Part shown: positions 33,697 to 44,633 of the stretch, one piece after another | Numbering within the stretch: position 1 is the first letter of the stretch | Layout: each line of letters opens with the position of its first letter | Source: Adineta vaga | Lineage: Eukaryota > Rotifera | Reading direction: 5' to 3' | NCBI GenBank assembly: GCA_021613535.1 | Contig: CP075497.1 | Span: 4,340,001 to 4,404,000 of the forward strand | Length of the DNA stretch: 64,000 bases | The notes under the pieces: model-generated | Told to the model about the DNA's origin: nothing | Database searches by the model: none | The model's input: only the letters and a program-made list of their open reading frames with translations | Position numbers and translations under genes: made by a program

Positions 33697-36069
33697 CTAT
33701 TTAAATAAATATCCATAGTAATGTATAGATAAAACAAAACAAAAAAGAAAATAACAAAGAAGAAACAGAAGAAACAATTTGTACTATAGTTTTTCCACAA
33801 GAGAAATATGTCACGCAAAGTTCTTGTTTATATATTCAACTAATCAAATTTAAATAACATTTGTTTGTATGTTGTTATTCTAATCTCAGTATGTTAATAA
33901 TAATACTATTATGAAACTGTTTTTATGCTAGATTGACTTTCATAGAATAATATTTCATTAGTATTCTTTACTTGAATAATTTTATTGATATATTGTATTT
34001 TAGATCATGAAACTACGATTGAATGCTCAGACAAAAAACGCACGCACACACATATATTATGTATTCTATAAAAAGTATGTGTTAAGATGTTAGGAATATT
34101 TAGTCGTCTTTTTTCTTTGAAAAAAAGTGACAGAAAGAAAAAGCTTAATAAAAATCGGCGTGAAGCACGTTCTTTGATGAAAATTTTCTAAAATCTGTGT
34201 CTGTTTCTATACTACTTACAATCAAAATAATGACAGTAATTAAACTAAACTGATCTTCTCGAAGTCAATTTGATCGTATTAATGAAACTTTTTTTTTTCT
34301 TTCCATAGCCAACTAATTATAATAGGCATATGAATATAATGCGTCAAAGTAATGATAGATAGAAGAGTAGTTGCCTTTTCCTGTTTTTATGTATAATTAT
34401 TCAAGACAGTAAATATACAGAAGTCTCTTTTTTTTCAGCAAAAGTTTTATACGATAGATGAATCATTAGAAATGTCATTCATCCTTCCGTTATTCTATTT
34501 GAAATAAATAAGGAAAGTATCTTACTCTAATAGAAATCAATTTCTTTTTCTTCATCCTATTACTATTTTCATCTGGCACTTGTCAATCTTATTAAGAAAG
34601 AAATTCTAAGTCTTACTGTCACCTTAATATAGCTTCAATTATGATATTGTTGTTTCTGTTCTTCATCAACATCCGACAAAAGAGCGAAGTAAAAATTTAT
34701 GACAAAAAAGGATGCTTTTAACGCCTCAAACATTAAGTTTCTTTTTCTCTCGTCTTCAATTTTCTTTCTCATTATTATTAAAATTTCTCATGCTATATAT
34801 TTATTGACATACACACATGTCGTTCATTTTTTCTTTGTTAGTTAATATTGTCCATTTCGATTGTATTAATATTTATGAGATCAGATAAACAACAAGAACA
34901 GTAGAAAAGCAAATATTGTCTCTTAATTAACCGACGAAACAGAACAAGATAGATTCTCATCGATATGAAAAGAGAATCACATGATTGAAGTTGAAATAAT
35001 TCGTCTCTGATTTACTGAAATTATCTCCTGTTAGTTTTTATCTATCAAAAATCGGATACAAGTCTGACAAGCTCTTCTATTACAAAGACATTATTATACT
35101 CATGAAATCAAATTGTCAGTTTATTCAAAGTACAAAAGACCTGGATTATTCTTTCCAATGAAATAACTCTAACTTCTTTATTAAAAATTTTATCAGAGAT
35201 ATAAAAGTCTATCATTAAAAAGAATTCTTAAGCTGGAACACAATTCTATTCTATTTCATTATTGTTAAGAATATTCAATGGTATTATTTACACGACTATT
35301 ATTGTTATCCAACAAAGAAATATCTTTTTTTCTCAAGAAAGAAAAAAGAAGGAGACACGTAGTATTTGATAATTCTGGAATATTCTAAAAGAAATTAGAG
35401 TTAGTAGTTATTCTGATGTATCTTCAAGCAAGATAGAAAGAAAAATGTGTTCCTATTGATAAAAACTTAATCAATATTAGTTTTTAGAACTTGCATCTAA
35501 CCATTCTAACAAGATTAAGTATTGTTAAATAATAATTTGTTAGGAAAATATTTGAATAAAGATAACAAATTCTTTGGAGTAGAAGAAAATATCTCTATTT
35601 CTCTATCCTTTACGAACTTCTATGGAAAACTTAATGTAAATCTGTTGGTTAAGATTGATAAATCATCGAACGAATTGTTTTGAAGTATACTTGAAGAATC
35701 TTTATTGGATGATGAATAAAGAACGAGTTCGCAAAAAAAGGATCCCCACATAATTAATTACATTCTTGAGATATATTTATCATATTCACATCGAGAATGG
35801 CAAAGTCTTGAAAATGATCGAATTACTATGTGTAGAGTTAACTATGAGAAATCGACATAGAGAGAAAATCTATTGCAATCGATTACTTGGAAACTAAAGA
35901 GATTGAGTATCTTTCAGGAGAATTCTAGTTCTTGGCAAATCAAATGAAAAGACTAATTGAATTGATTTCTAAAGAATTTGAGATGATCATTCCTATGTAT
36001 CATGATGAATATGAATTCAAAGATGAATAAAAAAACCAAAAAGAATTATAAACTTATTATTTCGTTAAT
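33697..36069. other. 2.4-kb gene-free stretch
   Basis: No coding frame, RNA gene or long repeat recognised on either strand. It consists of AT-rich sequence with poly-T tracts. The left part is the promoter of the second GPCR gene. Confidence 0.5.
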
Positions 36070-36723
36070 TCAAATGTCTAATAGTTCTCGATGATTTCGA
36101 AGAAAATCTTCACATATGTGAATCATCGAATTTCGATTTGATTTAACTGATAGAGTACGTTTCGATCTTTTTTTTGTTTTAGACTTATGTTTATTATGAT
36201 GATTAACACGGCGATGTGCACGTTTTGTTCGAATACCTTGATTATATGTTGGATACAATGATCTTGTATAAGGTTTCAATGACGATGAACATTGTGCACC
36301 TGTGTTTAACCAAGTTTTAATAATAGATTCAAGATAATTCATTTTTTCTTCCGACATAGTATGAAAAATGAAAATCAAATCGTAATCGAACAAAAGATTT
36401 CTATATTCCACTTAGCGCTAATTCATTGAAATTAATATCTTAGGATTCAATAGATGAAAACAAAAACTTCATTCTGTTGTTCATGACGTTCCCATAAACA
36501 AAAAATATGTTATTCGATCTCATCTTAACATCAACTCAATTATTGCACTTCACTCTAATGACAAAGATTATATTTCATCTTTCTATTGACAATTGATCTT
36601 CAACATATCAAAGATTTATTTTTTCGAAATTCACACAATAGAATAAAAATAATTGATCATACTTACATAACGATTGTATCGAAGAATTAGTTTAACGAGT
36701 ACTTGTTTATCCATTTCCATGAT
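36070..36723 (-). CDS. small basic hypothetical protein, probable 2 exons
   Basis: Not recognised. A minus-strand frame from about 36410 to the stop at 36070 contains FDYDLIFIFHTMSEEKMNYL, an amphipathic helix, a run very rich in His, Lys and Arg (HRRVNHHNKHKSKTKKRSKR), and the end HICEDFLRNHRELLDI. Upstream, a short frame with an ATG at 36723 (MEMDKQVLVKLILRYN) looks like its first exon. The best donor there (GTAAGT) is in the wrong phase. A weaker donor four bases earlier would join in frame across about 260 nt. The basic block suggests nuclear or nucleic-acid association, which is inference only. It could also start at the internal ATG of MSEEKMNYL. Confidence 0.4.
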
Positions 36724-37526
36724 GAATCCGTACTAATAACTTTCACTCCTATTAGAAATCTTTAGAAAAAAGACTACAAGAAGTTGATAATGATGCGTGT
36801 TTTTTGTTAATTTTCAAAAGGAAAACTATTTTTATCTCTTATTTGTAAAAGATTCTATCGAATAGAACTTTATTATCTGCCGTGGGAATATTTTTTTCAA
36901 AAAGTCAAATTATTCTTCACATCGAGAAGAAAACTCTTCTATGAGCAGAAAAAGTGGTTGTAATGTTTATCAGATTATCTTCTAGTAAGTTTTTTTTCAT
37001 TATTAATAGAAATAAGATCAGTCAGAAAGTTTTTAACTGACACTTAAATGCATAGATCAAAACTCTTTAATCATTCATTTTTTCTGTAACATCAGTCGTT
37101 ATTTTCAAATCAAAAGAAATCAAGGACGACATATGTATATCTACGATTACTTTATACACCTATAGAGTAATTCAATCTGTAAACATAATCACATCAATGA
37201 GTAAAATCAGTCATTAAATGATAAAAGAAATCTTTATTTTAATTTTATATTAATTAAGAGTTATTTTTATTGTTGTATAAATCTGTGCACAAAATCTGGC
37301 TTTTCTTTTTTGCTGAACTATGAAAGTAACTTCTTTTCAACCGTAAAGGTGATATAAAAAAAATAAAAAGAAAAGATGAAAAAAAGAAAGAAAGGCAAAC
37401 TAGAAGCTGGATATGCATTATAATCTAATCATAAGTCGTCAGAGAGAAAGAGAAAAAAAAGGATTTTCTTCCTCGTCGTCTTCATTTTTGTCACGATCTA
37501 CGTGAAACAATCTTATTATCTAGACG
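36724..37526. other. intergenic region, divergent promoters
   Basis: Spacer between the small basic gene (-) and the PLAT gene (+). A GA-rich patch at about 37366-37400 and AGAGA sequence at 37440-37458 are the only distinct features. Confidence 0.4.
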
Positions 37527-39341
37527 ATGTCGTGTTGTTTTGGTAACGATACCGATGGTAATGAACCTCAAAAATCTATCTGTGGGCATCAAAAAAAATG
37601 ATTTCTAATGATTTCAATTTTATATTGACTGTTTTTTTTAGCTGATCCATCCGATCCGCCATCGAATAGACCGATTATTCCGGTAAATAAACCTGCAAAT
37701 TCAGGTCGAGTGTTCATATAACAAATTTTATAATGAATTATTCGTTTTTCTTTCATAAAAATAGAAATTGAATATATAGTTACAGTTAAAACGGGTGATT
37801 TTCGAAATTCGGGTACGAATGGACCTGTTTATATCAATATATTCAGTCGAGATGACAAACAAACGAATGATATATTATTATCAGCATCGGACAAACCATT
37901 TTTGCAAGGAAGTATACGAAAATTTCAAGTAAATGCCATTGATATTGGTAAACCACAACGTGTTATTATTCGACATGAAGATAAATCAACTGGTTGGTAT
38001 GTCGATTATGTTGAAGTCGTTGTTCATAATTTTCTAGTTCGGTAATGGTTTTGTTGAAAAATAATGAAAAATTTCTACTGAAAATATAGGTTTGTTGCTA
38101 ATCGATGGTTAAATCATTTGAAAAATGATCGAAAATTAGAAGTCGAATTGTTTGGATCGGAACAGCCAGGTTTGTACTGAAGAGAATGTGATTTTATCTG
38201 AATGATTTCTTTAATTTTAGCGGTTATTTACGAAATAGAAGTTCAAACTGGTGTTCAACAGATTGAAACATTAGATTCTCCAGTTTATATGCAACTATAT
38301 GGAACTACAACAAATACACCGAAACTTTTCTTAGAAGCAAAGAATGTTTTGTTTAGAAAAGATTCGATTTCGAAATTTCATGTTTCAAGTAATAATGTTG
38401 GAGAGGTATTTTTAGTTTAGTTAGTCAAGGATAATCTTTTATCTTTTCGAATGATTGATTTATTCAATAGATCGAACGAATTATTATTGGTCATGAAGGA
38501 TTAGGTACAATTCAAGATTGGCATTTAAAACATGTGAAAGTTCAAATGCTTTCTCAACGACAAGAGTTCGTCTTCTCATCAGACAATTTTTTTTTGTTTT
38601 AAATTATGTTTTTTATTGTTACGTTTAGATATGAGGTGGACAAATGGTTAAGTCCAACTCAAGGTGAACAAATTCTATTTGTTGAATTATCTAATACAAA
38701 ACCACAATCTCCATCACCGCCACCACTACCATCTCGTAATAGCAATCAAATTTATGCTTAAGATATCTTTATTTAATTTGATTTAGCTCCTCCAAAATAT
38801 TTAATCGCTATCGAGACAGGTGATGTAACAGAAATGATCGCTACAGACAGCATTGAAATCATTGTACGAGGATCGGATGGACAGATTTCTAAGATATCTT
38901 TAAAAGAACATGCAAAAGTGAAGGATGGAGAACTTTATCAAAAAGGAAATGTCGATGAATTTGAAATTGAACATCCAGATATTGGAACTGTAAGAGAAAT
39001 TCAACAAAATAAATTCGAAATTCTATTTTTTCATTTGTTTCAAATAGATCGAAAGTATTACTATTGGTTTTAGTGATAGTCGAAAAACAGTAGCTTGGTT
39101 ATTAGAACATATCAGTATTCAATATAAAGAAATAATCTATCAGTTTGTGTTTCGAATTTATAATTCTTATAATTCTCTTCTTTCTTTTTATCAATAGTTT
39201 TCAAGCTCATTGTTGGCTTTCAAGCCGTTTAGGTTCGAATTTTAGTTGGATAACTATTAAATCTGATGAAAGCAATGATGGTAAAATTTTGTTTTCTATA
39301 TAAATTCTTCTCGAAGCTTTATAAAAATAACTCATTTCTTT

Positions 39342-39379
<38 letters not shown>

Positions 39380-42300
39380 CCAATTATCAAAAACACGATT
39401 TATGCAGGGTTTCATTTCGACACTGTAGCCTTTTAACGTTCATTTATTTTCAACATAACACTATTATTCATTGCTATATCATTTAGTTTCTCTAACATAT
39501 AGATACACATATTGATTATTAAAATTATTGTTCTTTGAATATTGAGAAAAACTGAGAACAGTCGATCGAGAAGAAAAACATTTTGCATGTCTACCTTGTT
39601 TCAATGTAAACAATAGTTACTTCGTTGTCATATAATTTAATCTACATAAAGAGAAAGTGACATGCTATACTGAGTAACTTCATAGAATTTATTCGAGAGA
39701 AAAAGAAAGTGTATGTTAATGGCTCCTAAAGGTTTGTTTTGTCATAAAAAATTTATGAAAAAATGTCCTTATTGTTAATTGATAGATATCAATTACAAAG
39801 TGATTATCGTTACTGGAGAATCTGGTATTAGTGCTAATGTGATTCTATGTATTTTTGGTGACAAAGATACAACGACGAATTTACCTTTAAAAACAACGAA
39901 AGATGGTTCGATTGCTAGATTTGAGAAAGACAGTACACTTGAATTTGATATTAATGCAGTTGATGTTGGAAAAGTAAGTGTTATTTTCATTGACAATTGA
40001 TGCGATATATTGAAGAGGAAATCTTCTGTTAGATTAAAAAGATTAACATCGGTCATGATGGTAAAGATAGTGATCACGAATGGTTTTTAAAATCAATTCA
40101 AGTAGAAAAGATAGATGAACAATATACGTAAGTTGAATTATAGAAGAAACTTTCTTGATAAGAGTGTGAGTTAATACTAGTTTTCAAGCAAATCGATGGT
40201 TAAGTACAGAAAAAGATGATAAAAAAACATTTATTGATCTTATACCTGATGAACCAAAACCACCGACACCATTATCGAATAAAGGTAAGTTTTGAATCAA
40301 TTGATAATTTTCTGACTTTTTATTTTTATTCTATAGATCAATCGACATACTTAATTACGATTGTGACAAGTTCTAGAAAAGATGCTGGTACAGATTCCAA
40401 TGTATTCATGACAATTTTCGGTGATAAAGATATCACAAAACAATTTCAATTAACAAATACTAAACAAGGTGATAAAGCTTTATTTAAATCTGGCGAAACA
40501 AATGAATTCGAAATGGAATTAGATGATGTTGGAATTGTATGTCAAGTACAAATTTATTTAACAATTGTCTTCATGATTTTTCATATAGATTAATAAAATT
40601 AATATTGGTCATGATGGTCAAAGTCATGATTCACAATGGTATTTAGAATCAATTCAAATTCAAAAAGGATCAAACAAATATAAGTAAGAAAGAAATAATA
40701 TTGTATTTTTAGTTTATTTGAACTTTTTCTCTCTTAGCTTTGTCGTTAAACAACTTCTTGATCAAACAACATCATTTATTGATGTAACTCCAATATTACC
40801 AAGTATGATATAAGAAAAAGAATGCTTTTTTTTGTAATGTTTATGTTTCCTTTTAATCTTGTAGATACAACATCAAGTTCAGAGTCCATTCAAATGAAAT
40901 CATCACGTAGTATAACACCTATTAAAGGTTTGTTTTCTGTATTTATAACTATATTCATTTGTGGATCGAAATCACTTGATAGAAACGTCTTATAAAGTTT
41001 CAATTCAAACTGGTTCAACACAAAAAGATATGATTAAAGATAACGTGAATCTCTACATCGTTATCTATGGAGAAAATAATCAAACTGAAAAATTATATTT
41101 AACAAGTGGTTTGATATCAACAAAAACATTTACAATTAAAAAAGATGAGAAAAATGATTTTCAATTTAATACAGCTGATGTTGGCAAAGTTTGTTATTGC
41201 AATAAAATGAATTCTCAGTAATAATCTGTTTCACATATATATTTATGATAGATTACAAAACTTGTTATTGGACAAAATAATTCTGAAAATCCAATCATTT
41301 GGTATATTGATCATGTGATCATTAATGAAACTATAACGTAAAATTCAGCATCAAATTACGATTCTCAACGAAATTTTATGATTATGGTTTTAGATTCAAC
41401 GCAGAACAAACGCTAAATTCCAGTTCAGAAATTGAATTATATCCATCATCTATACCAAAAAAGACAGGTAGATCTCATTCTTCTATCAATTTATAGTTTA
41501 ATTCTTATGTTTTGTAGAAATTATATATAAAATTCTTCTTCAAACCGGTGCATATCATCAAGAAGGATCAGATAGTAACATCTACTTAACTATAGTTGGA
41601 AAAAATGGTCAAACAAAAAAACTTCCACTAAATAAAACAACACGAAAAAGTCGAAAGAATTCTTTCAAAACTGATGAACGAATTGAATTCGAATTGAAAG
41701 CAAAGGATGTCGGAAAAGTAAGTTTTATCAAGTCATTCTTTATCAACTATCATTCTCATTTTAGATTTCGAAAATTATTCTTAGTCAAAATCCGAATCAA
41801 CATGGAATTCATTGGCATATTGATCGTCTTACAATCATGCATAACAATGAAACAACAATGTAACATATTATTTTGTTTTTCTGTTTTCTTTTCTTTCAAT
41901 AAAATCAATTTTAGATTTCATATTCAACGTAAAAATGAAAAAATGATGGAAATTGAATTAATTCCTGTGTCTCAATCGAAACAATCAGGTAAAAGATGAT
42001 TTAAATCAAAAGAGAGATATTTCATTTATCTTTTTAGAATCACCACGAAAAATTATGAAAACATTAGATTCGATATCTAAAGTAGCTGTTAAAAGGAAAG
42101 GTAAGCATTGTGAGAAATAATATTTTTTGTTAATGTAATATGAAATACTCCCTCAAGAGACAAAGTAACAGAGCGAAGAGAAGAAAAAGAAAGAAAAAGA
42201 AAGTCAATAGTTACGTTTAGAAACATTAACAAACGAAAGTAAACTGACTATTTTTTCAATAAGTGTGTTCGTATAAAAATAAAGAAATAGATTCAGAATT

Positions 42301-44123
42301 CACTCTTTCCAATGAGCAGAATTCAATCAGTAAGATCGCCTCGTAAAACACGAGATGGTAATAAATATATCAGAATTTATTCATAACAATTCTAATCCAT
42401 GATTTTTAGATGCTGATTATACGATTATTATCACTACAGGTGAACAAGCCATTGAAGTACCAGTTTCAATGAAAATTCGTGGTGATTATGGTACCGTTAG
42501 TATTCCATTAAGTCCAACAAAAGGTGGTGAAAAAGCTTTTCAATCAAAAGCAACGAATGAATTTTCGTGTCAAACAACGGATGTTGGTAAAATTCAACAA
42601 ATAACAGTTGAACATAACGAAAAAGACAAAGATATTCTTTGGCATTTGAAAACAGTTCAAATAAAGAAAGGAAATGAAACCTATAAGTAAGACATGGCAA
42701 TGAAGAAAGATAAAAAAAGAGAAAAGTGAAACTTTTGATTTTAGTTTTAATGCTGATGTTCGTCTGGATCGTAATGACAATAAAGTTAATCTTTATCCTG
42801 TTGGTGCTTTATCTGGTCATCAACGAGATGATTATGTACAAAGTGAATTACGTCGATTACGAGAAAATCTTCGTTGTGAATCATCAAAATTACATCGACC
42901 ACCACAGTTAATCTTTCTTTTTTTCAAGTTATTTCTAATGAAATTCAACATCTTTTTATCTATTTAGTAAACCTCATGAACCATTTGTTTTCAATAATTT
43001 AAAACCTTATTTTGATACAAGTTCGGTAGAAAAAGCAATCTATTCAGTAAATATCTGAAGGGAAAGAATAACTTTTCATCTCGATTTTGTTTTTAAGCCT
43101 GTGAATATTCCATCGGGTTATTATACACGTGTAACTGCCCTTCGTATTGTTGAACCATGGGAAGCCTATGGTATGGATTACGGTGTTAATTATGATTTAT
43201 TAAAACATCGTAGAAATCGAACTTTAAGTGGTAAACCAATGTAAGTACCTATTTCGTTGTTTTCGTGTGTGTAACTTGTTTGATTTTGTAAATCTTTCAC
43301 ATATTTGCACAAATAATCCTACTGTTTGATTTCATTTGGTTTTGTTCGTCATTGTTCTTTTAGTAAAACTGTTTCACAATATGGTATGATGATGATTCCA
43401 CCACTCACACTACCTTTTGGTGGTCATATAAGACATATTAATACAGCTAAATTGGAATATCTGATGAGAGAACGATCACGTTTATCGAAACATCGATCTC
43501 TATCAAGATATAATACTAACATTACTATTAATAAAAGTTCATAATTTCATTTTAACATCTTGTTCTTTTTTGCTTTATGCTTCTTAATCATATGCGTTTA
43601 TCTATATTGTTATTTGTATGTGAAATAAATCTGTACAAATATCTTCCTATTGCTTTCATGCTACTTTATTTATCCATTATAGACCACCAAAACCCGATGA
43701 ATCAGCTGATCGTAAACAAGGTTCAACTCATTTACCGTCATATCCTTGTGTCAATATGCGAAAACCTCCTGAATATACACGACCATTAACCGTAAATGAT
43801 ATTCCCAAAATAAGGTTAGTTCACTTCATCGCTTCAGTGTACTGTTCTTTCTAACTTTTGTATAACTTAGAACATTGATTCGAACTCGTTATACCAGTCA
43901 AGCGGATACGCAAAAAGAAAAAGATTACAAACGAACACATGATGATTTATATCGTATGCAGTTAGACAATCTCGATGCATATCATGAAACTAATCGAGAA
44001 AACATGTTACGAGTTTATCATTCCTACTTAGAAAATACACCCGGTTCGAAGAAAGCATTACGTGAATTATGTGGTCAAATATCACCCAAAAATACCAAAT
44101 CAAACGACAAAACTGCAGTTTAG
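37527..44123 (+). CDS. PLAT-domain array protein (LOXHD1-like) with novel C-terminal region
   Basis: Eight PLAT/LH2 beta-sandwich modules in tandem, as in LOXHD1, a protein that links membrane and cytoskeleton in sensory cilia and stereocilia. The start MSCCFGNDTDADPSDPP leads into module 1. Approximate modules: 37765-38169, 38221-38735, 38787-39280, 39786-40284, 40337-40801, 40983-41467, 41519-41989 and 42411-42775. Each reads YxVxxxTG...VxLxIFGD...F....EFEφφxxDVGKI.KINIGHDG....WxLxxIxI...FxANRWL. Exons follow one plan: linker introns in phase 1, a mid-domain intron in phase 0 after DVGK, and a third in phase 2 before FxANRWL. Modules 1 and 8 lack the mid intron. After module 8 come exons with no PLAT similarity (GYYTRVTALRIVEPWEAYGM; MLRVYHSYLENTPGSKKALR). 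Two long gaps (39281-39785, 42101-42410) contain possible starts, so this may be up to three transcripts. Confidence 0.82.
39281..39785 (+). other. long intron or gene boundary inside the PLAT array
   Basis: About 505 nt between PLAT modules 3 and 4, ten times the local intron size. The donor is phase 1 and fits the acceptor at 39785, so it can be one intron. If unspliced, module 3 would end after a few more residues (GKILFSI, stop). At its 3' end an ATG (39720, reading MAPK then G) also splices in phase 1 into module 4, giving an independent start. The (CT)n tract and AT-rich sequence could form an internal promoter. Confidence 0.5.
39349..39377. repeat. (CT)n microsatellite
   Basis: Nearly perfect CT dinucleotide run of about 29 nt in the long gap between PLAT modules 3 and 4. 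Confidence 0.9.
42101..42410 (+). other. second long intron or gene boundary inside the PLAT array
   Basis: About 310 nt between PLAT module 7's linker exon and module 8. Reading through the donor gives a stop after a few residues (GKHCEK). Inside, an ATG at 42313 starts MSRIQSVRSPRKTRD and splices in phase 1 into module 8. It contains an AGAAAAAG-rich patch. As with the previous gap, it may be an ordinary intron with a small exon or the promoter of a separate gene. Confidence 0.45.
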
Positions 44124-44633
44124 CACATACGTTTTTTTCTCATTTAATACATGAAAAGAAAAGGAAAAAGAAAGAAAAACTTTATATGTGTCATACACAA
44201 ATTTGTACCAAGAGAAAAGAAGAGCATTGTCGCCATCTTTTAACACATGATAGAACAAAAGAAATTGAACATACACTGCAGAAATAAAGTATGAAAGGAA
44301 AAAACAGATTGTTGACATAAAAAAAAAGCAGGAAATTCAAATACCGGACGGTCGACAATTGACAATGATGATGATGATAATGATGATAGAGAAAGGAAAA
44401 TAACAAAAACTCGAGATGAAGAAATTCAATTAGAATATCGAACACTAATACTGAGCACACATTCACACTCACAAAAAATTGATAATAAAACCTGAGAGAA
44501 GTCACCGTTGAGGAAACTTATATACATCTAAATATTTGACAAGTGTGCAATATAGATATCATGTAATCATCAAGACAGAAATATTGAGCTGACGAAGAGT
44601 ACAATGGCACTGCACCGGCAAACTATCTGGCAT
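44124..44633. other. convergent 3' intergenic region
   Basis: Between the 3' ends of the PLAT gene (+) and the nuclear receptor (-). Contains an imperfect GATGATGAT run near 44367-44389. No frame on either strand resembles a known protein. Confidence 0.45.
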
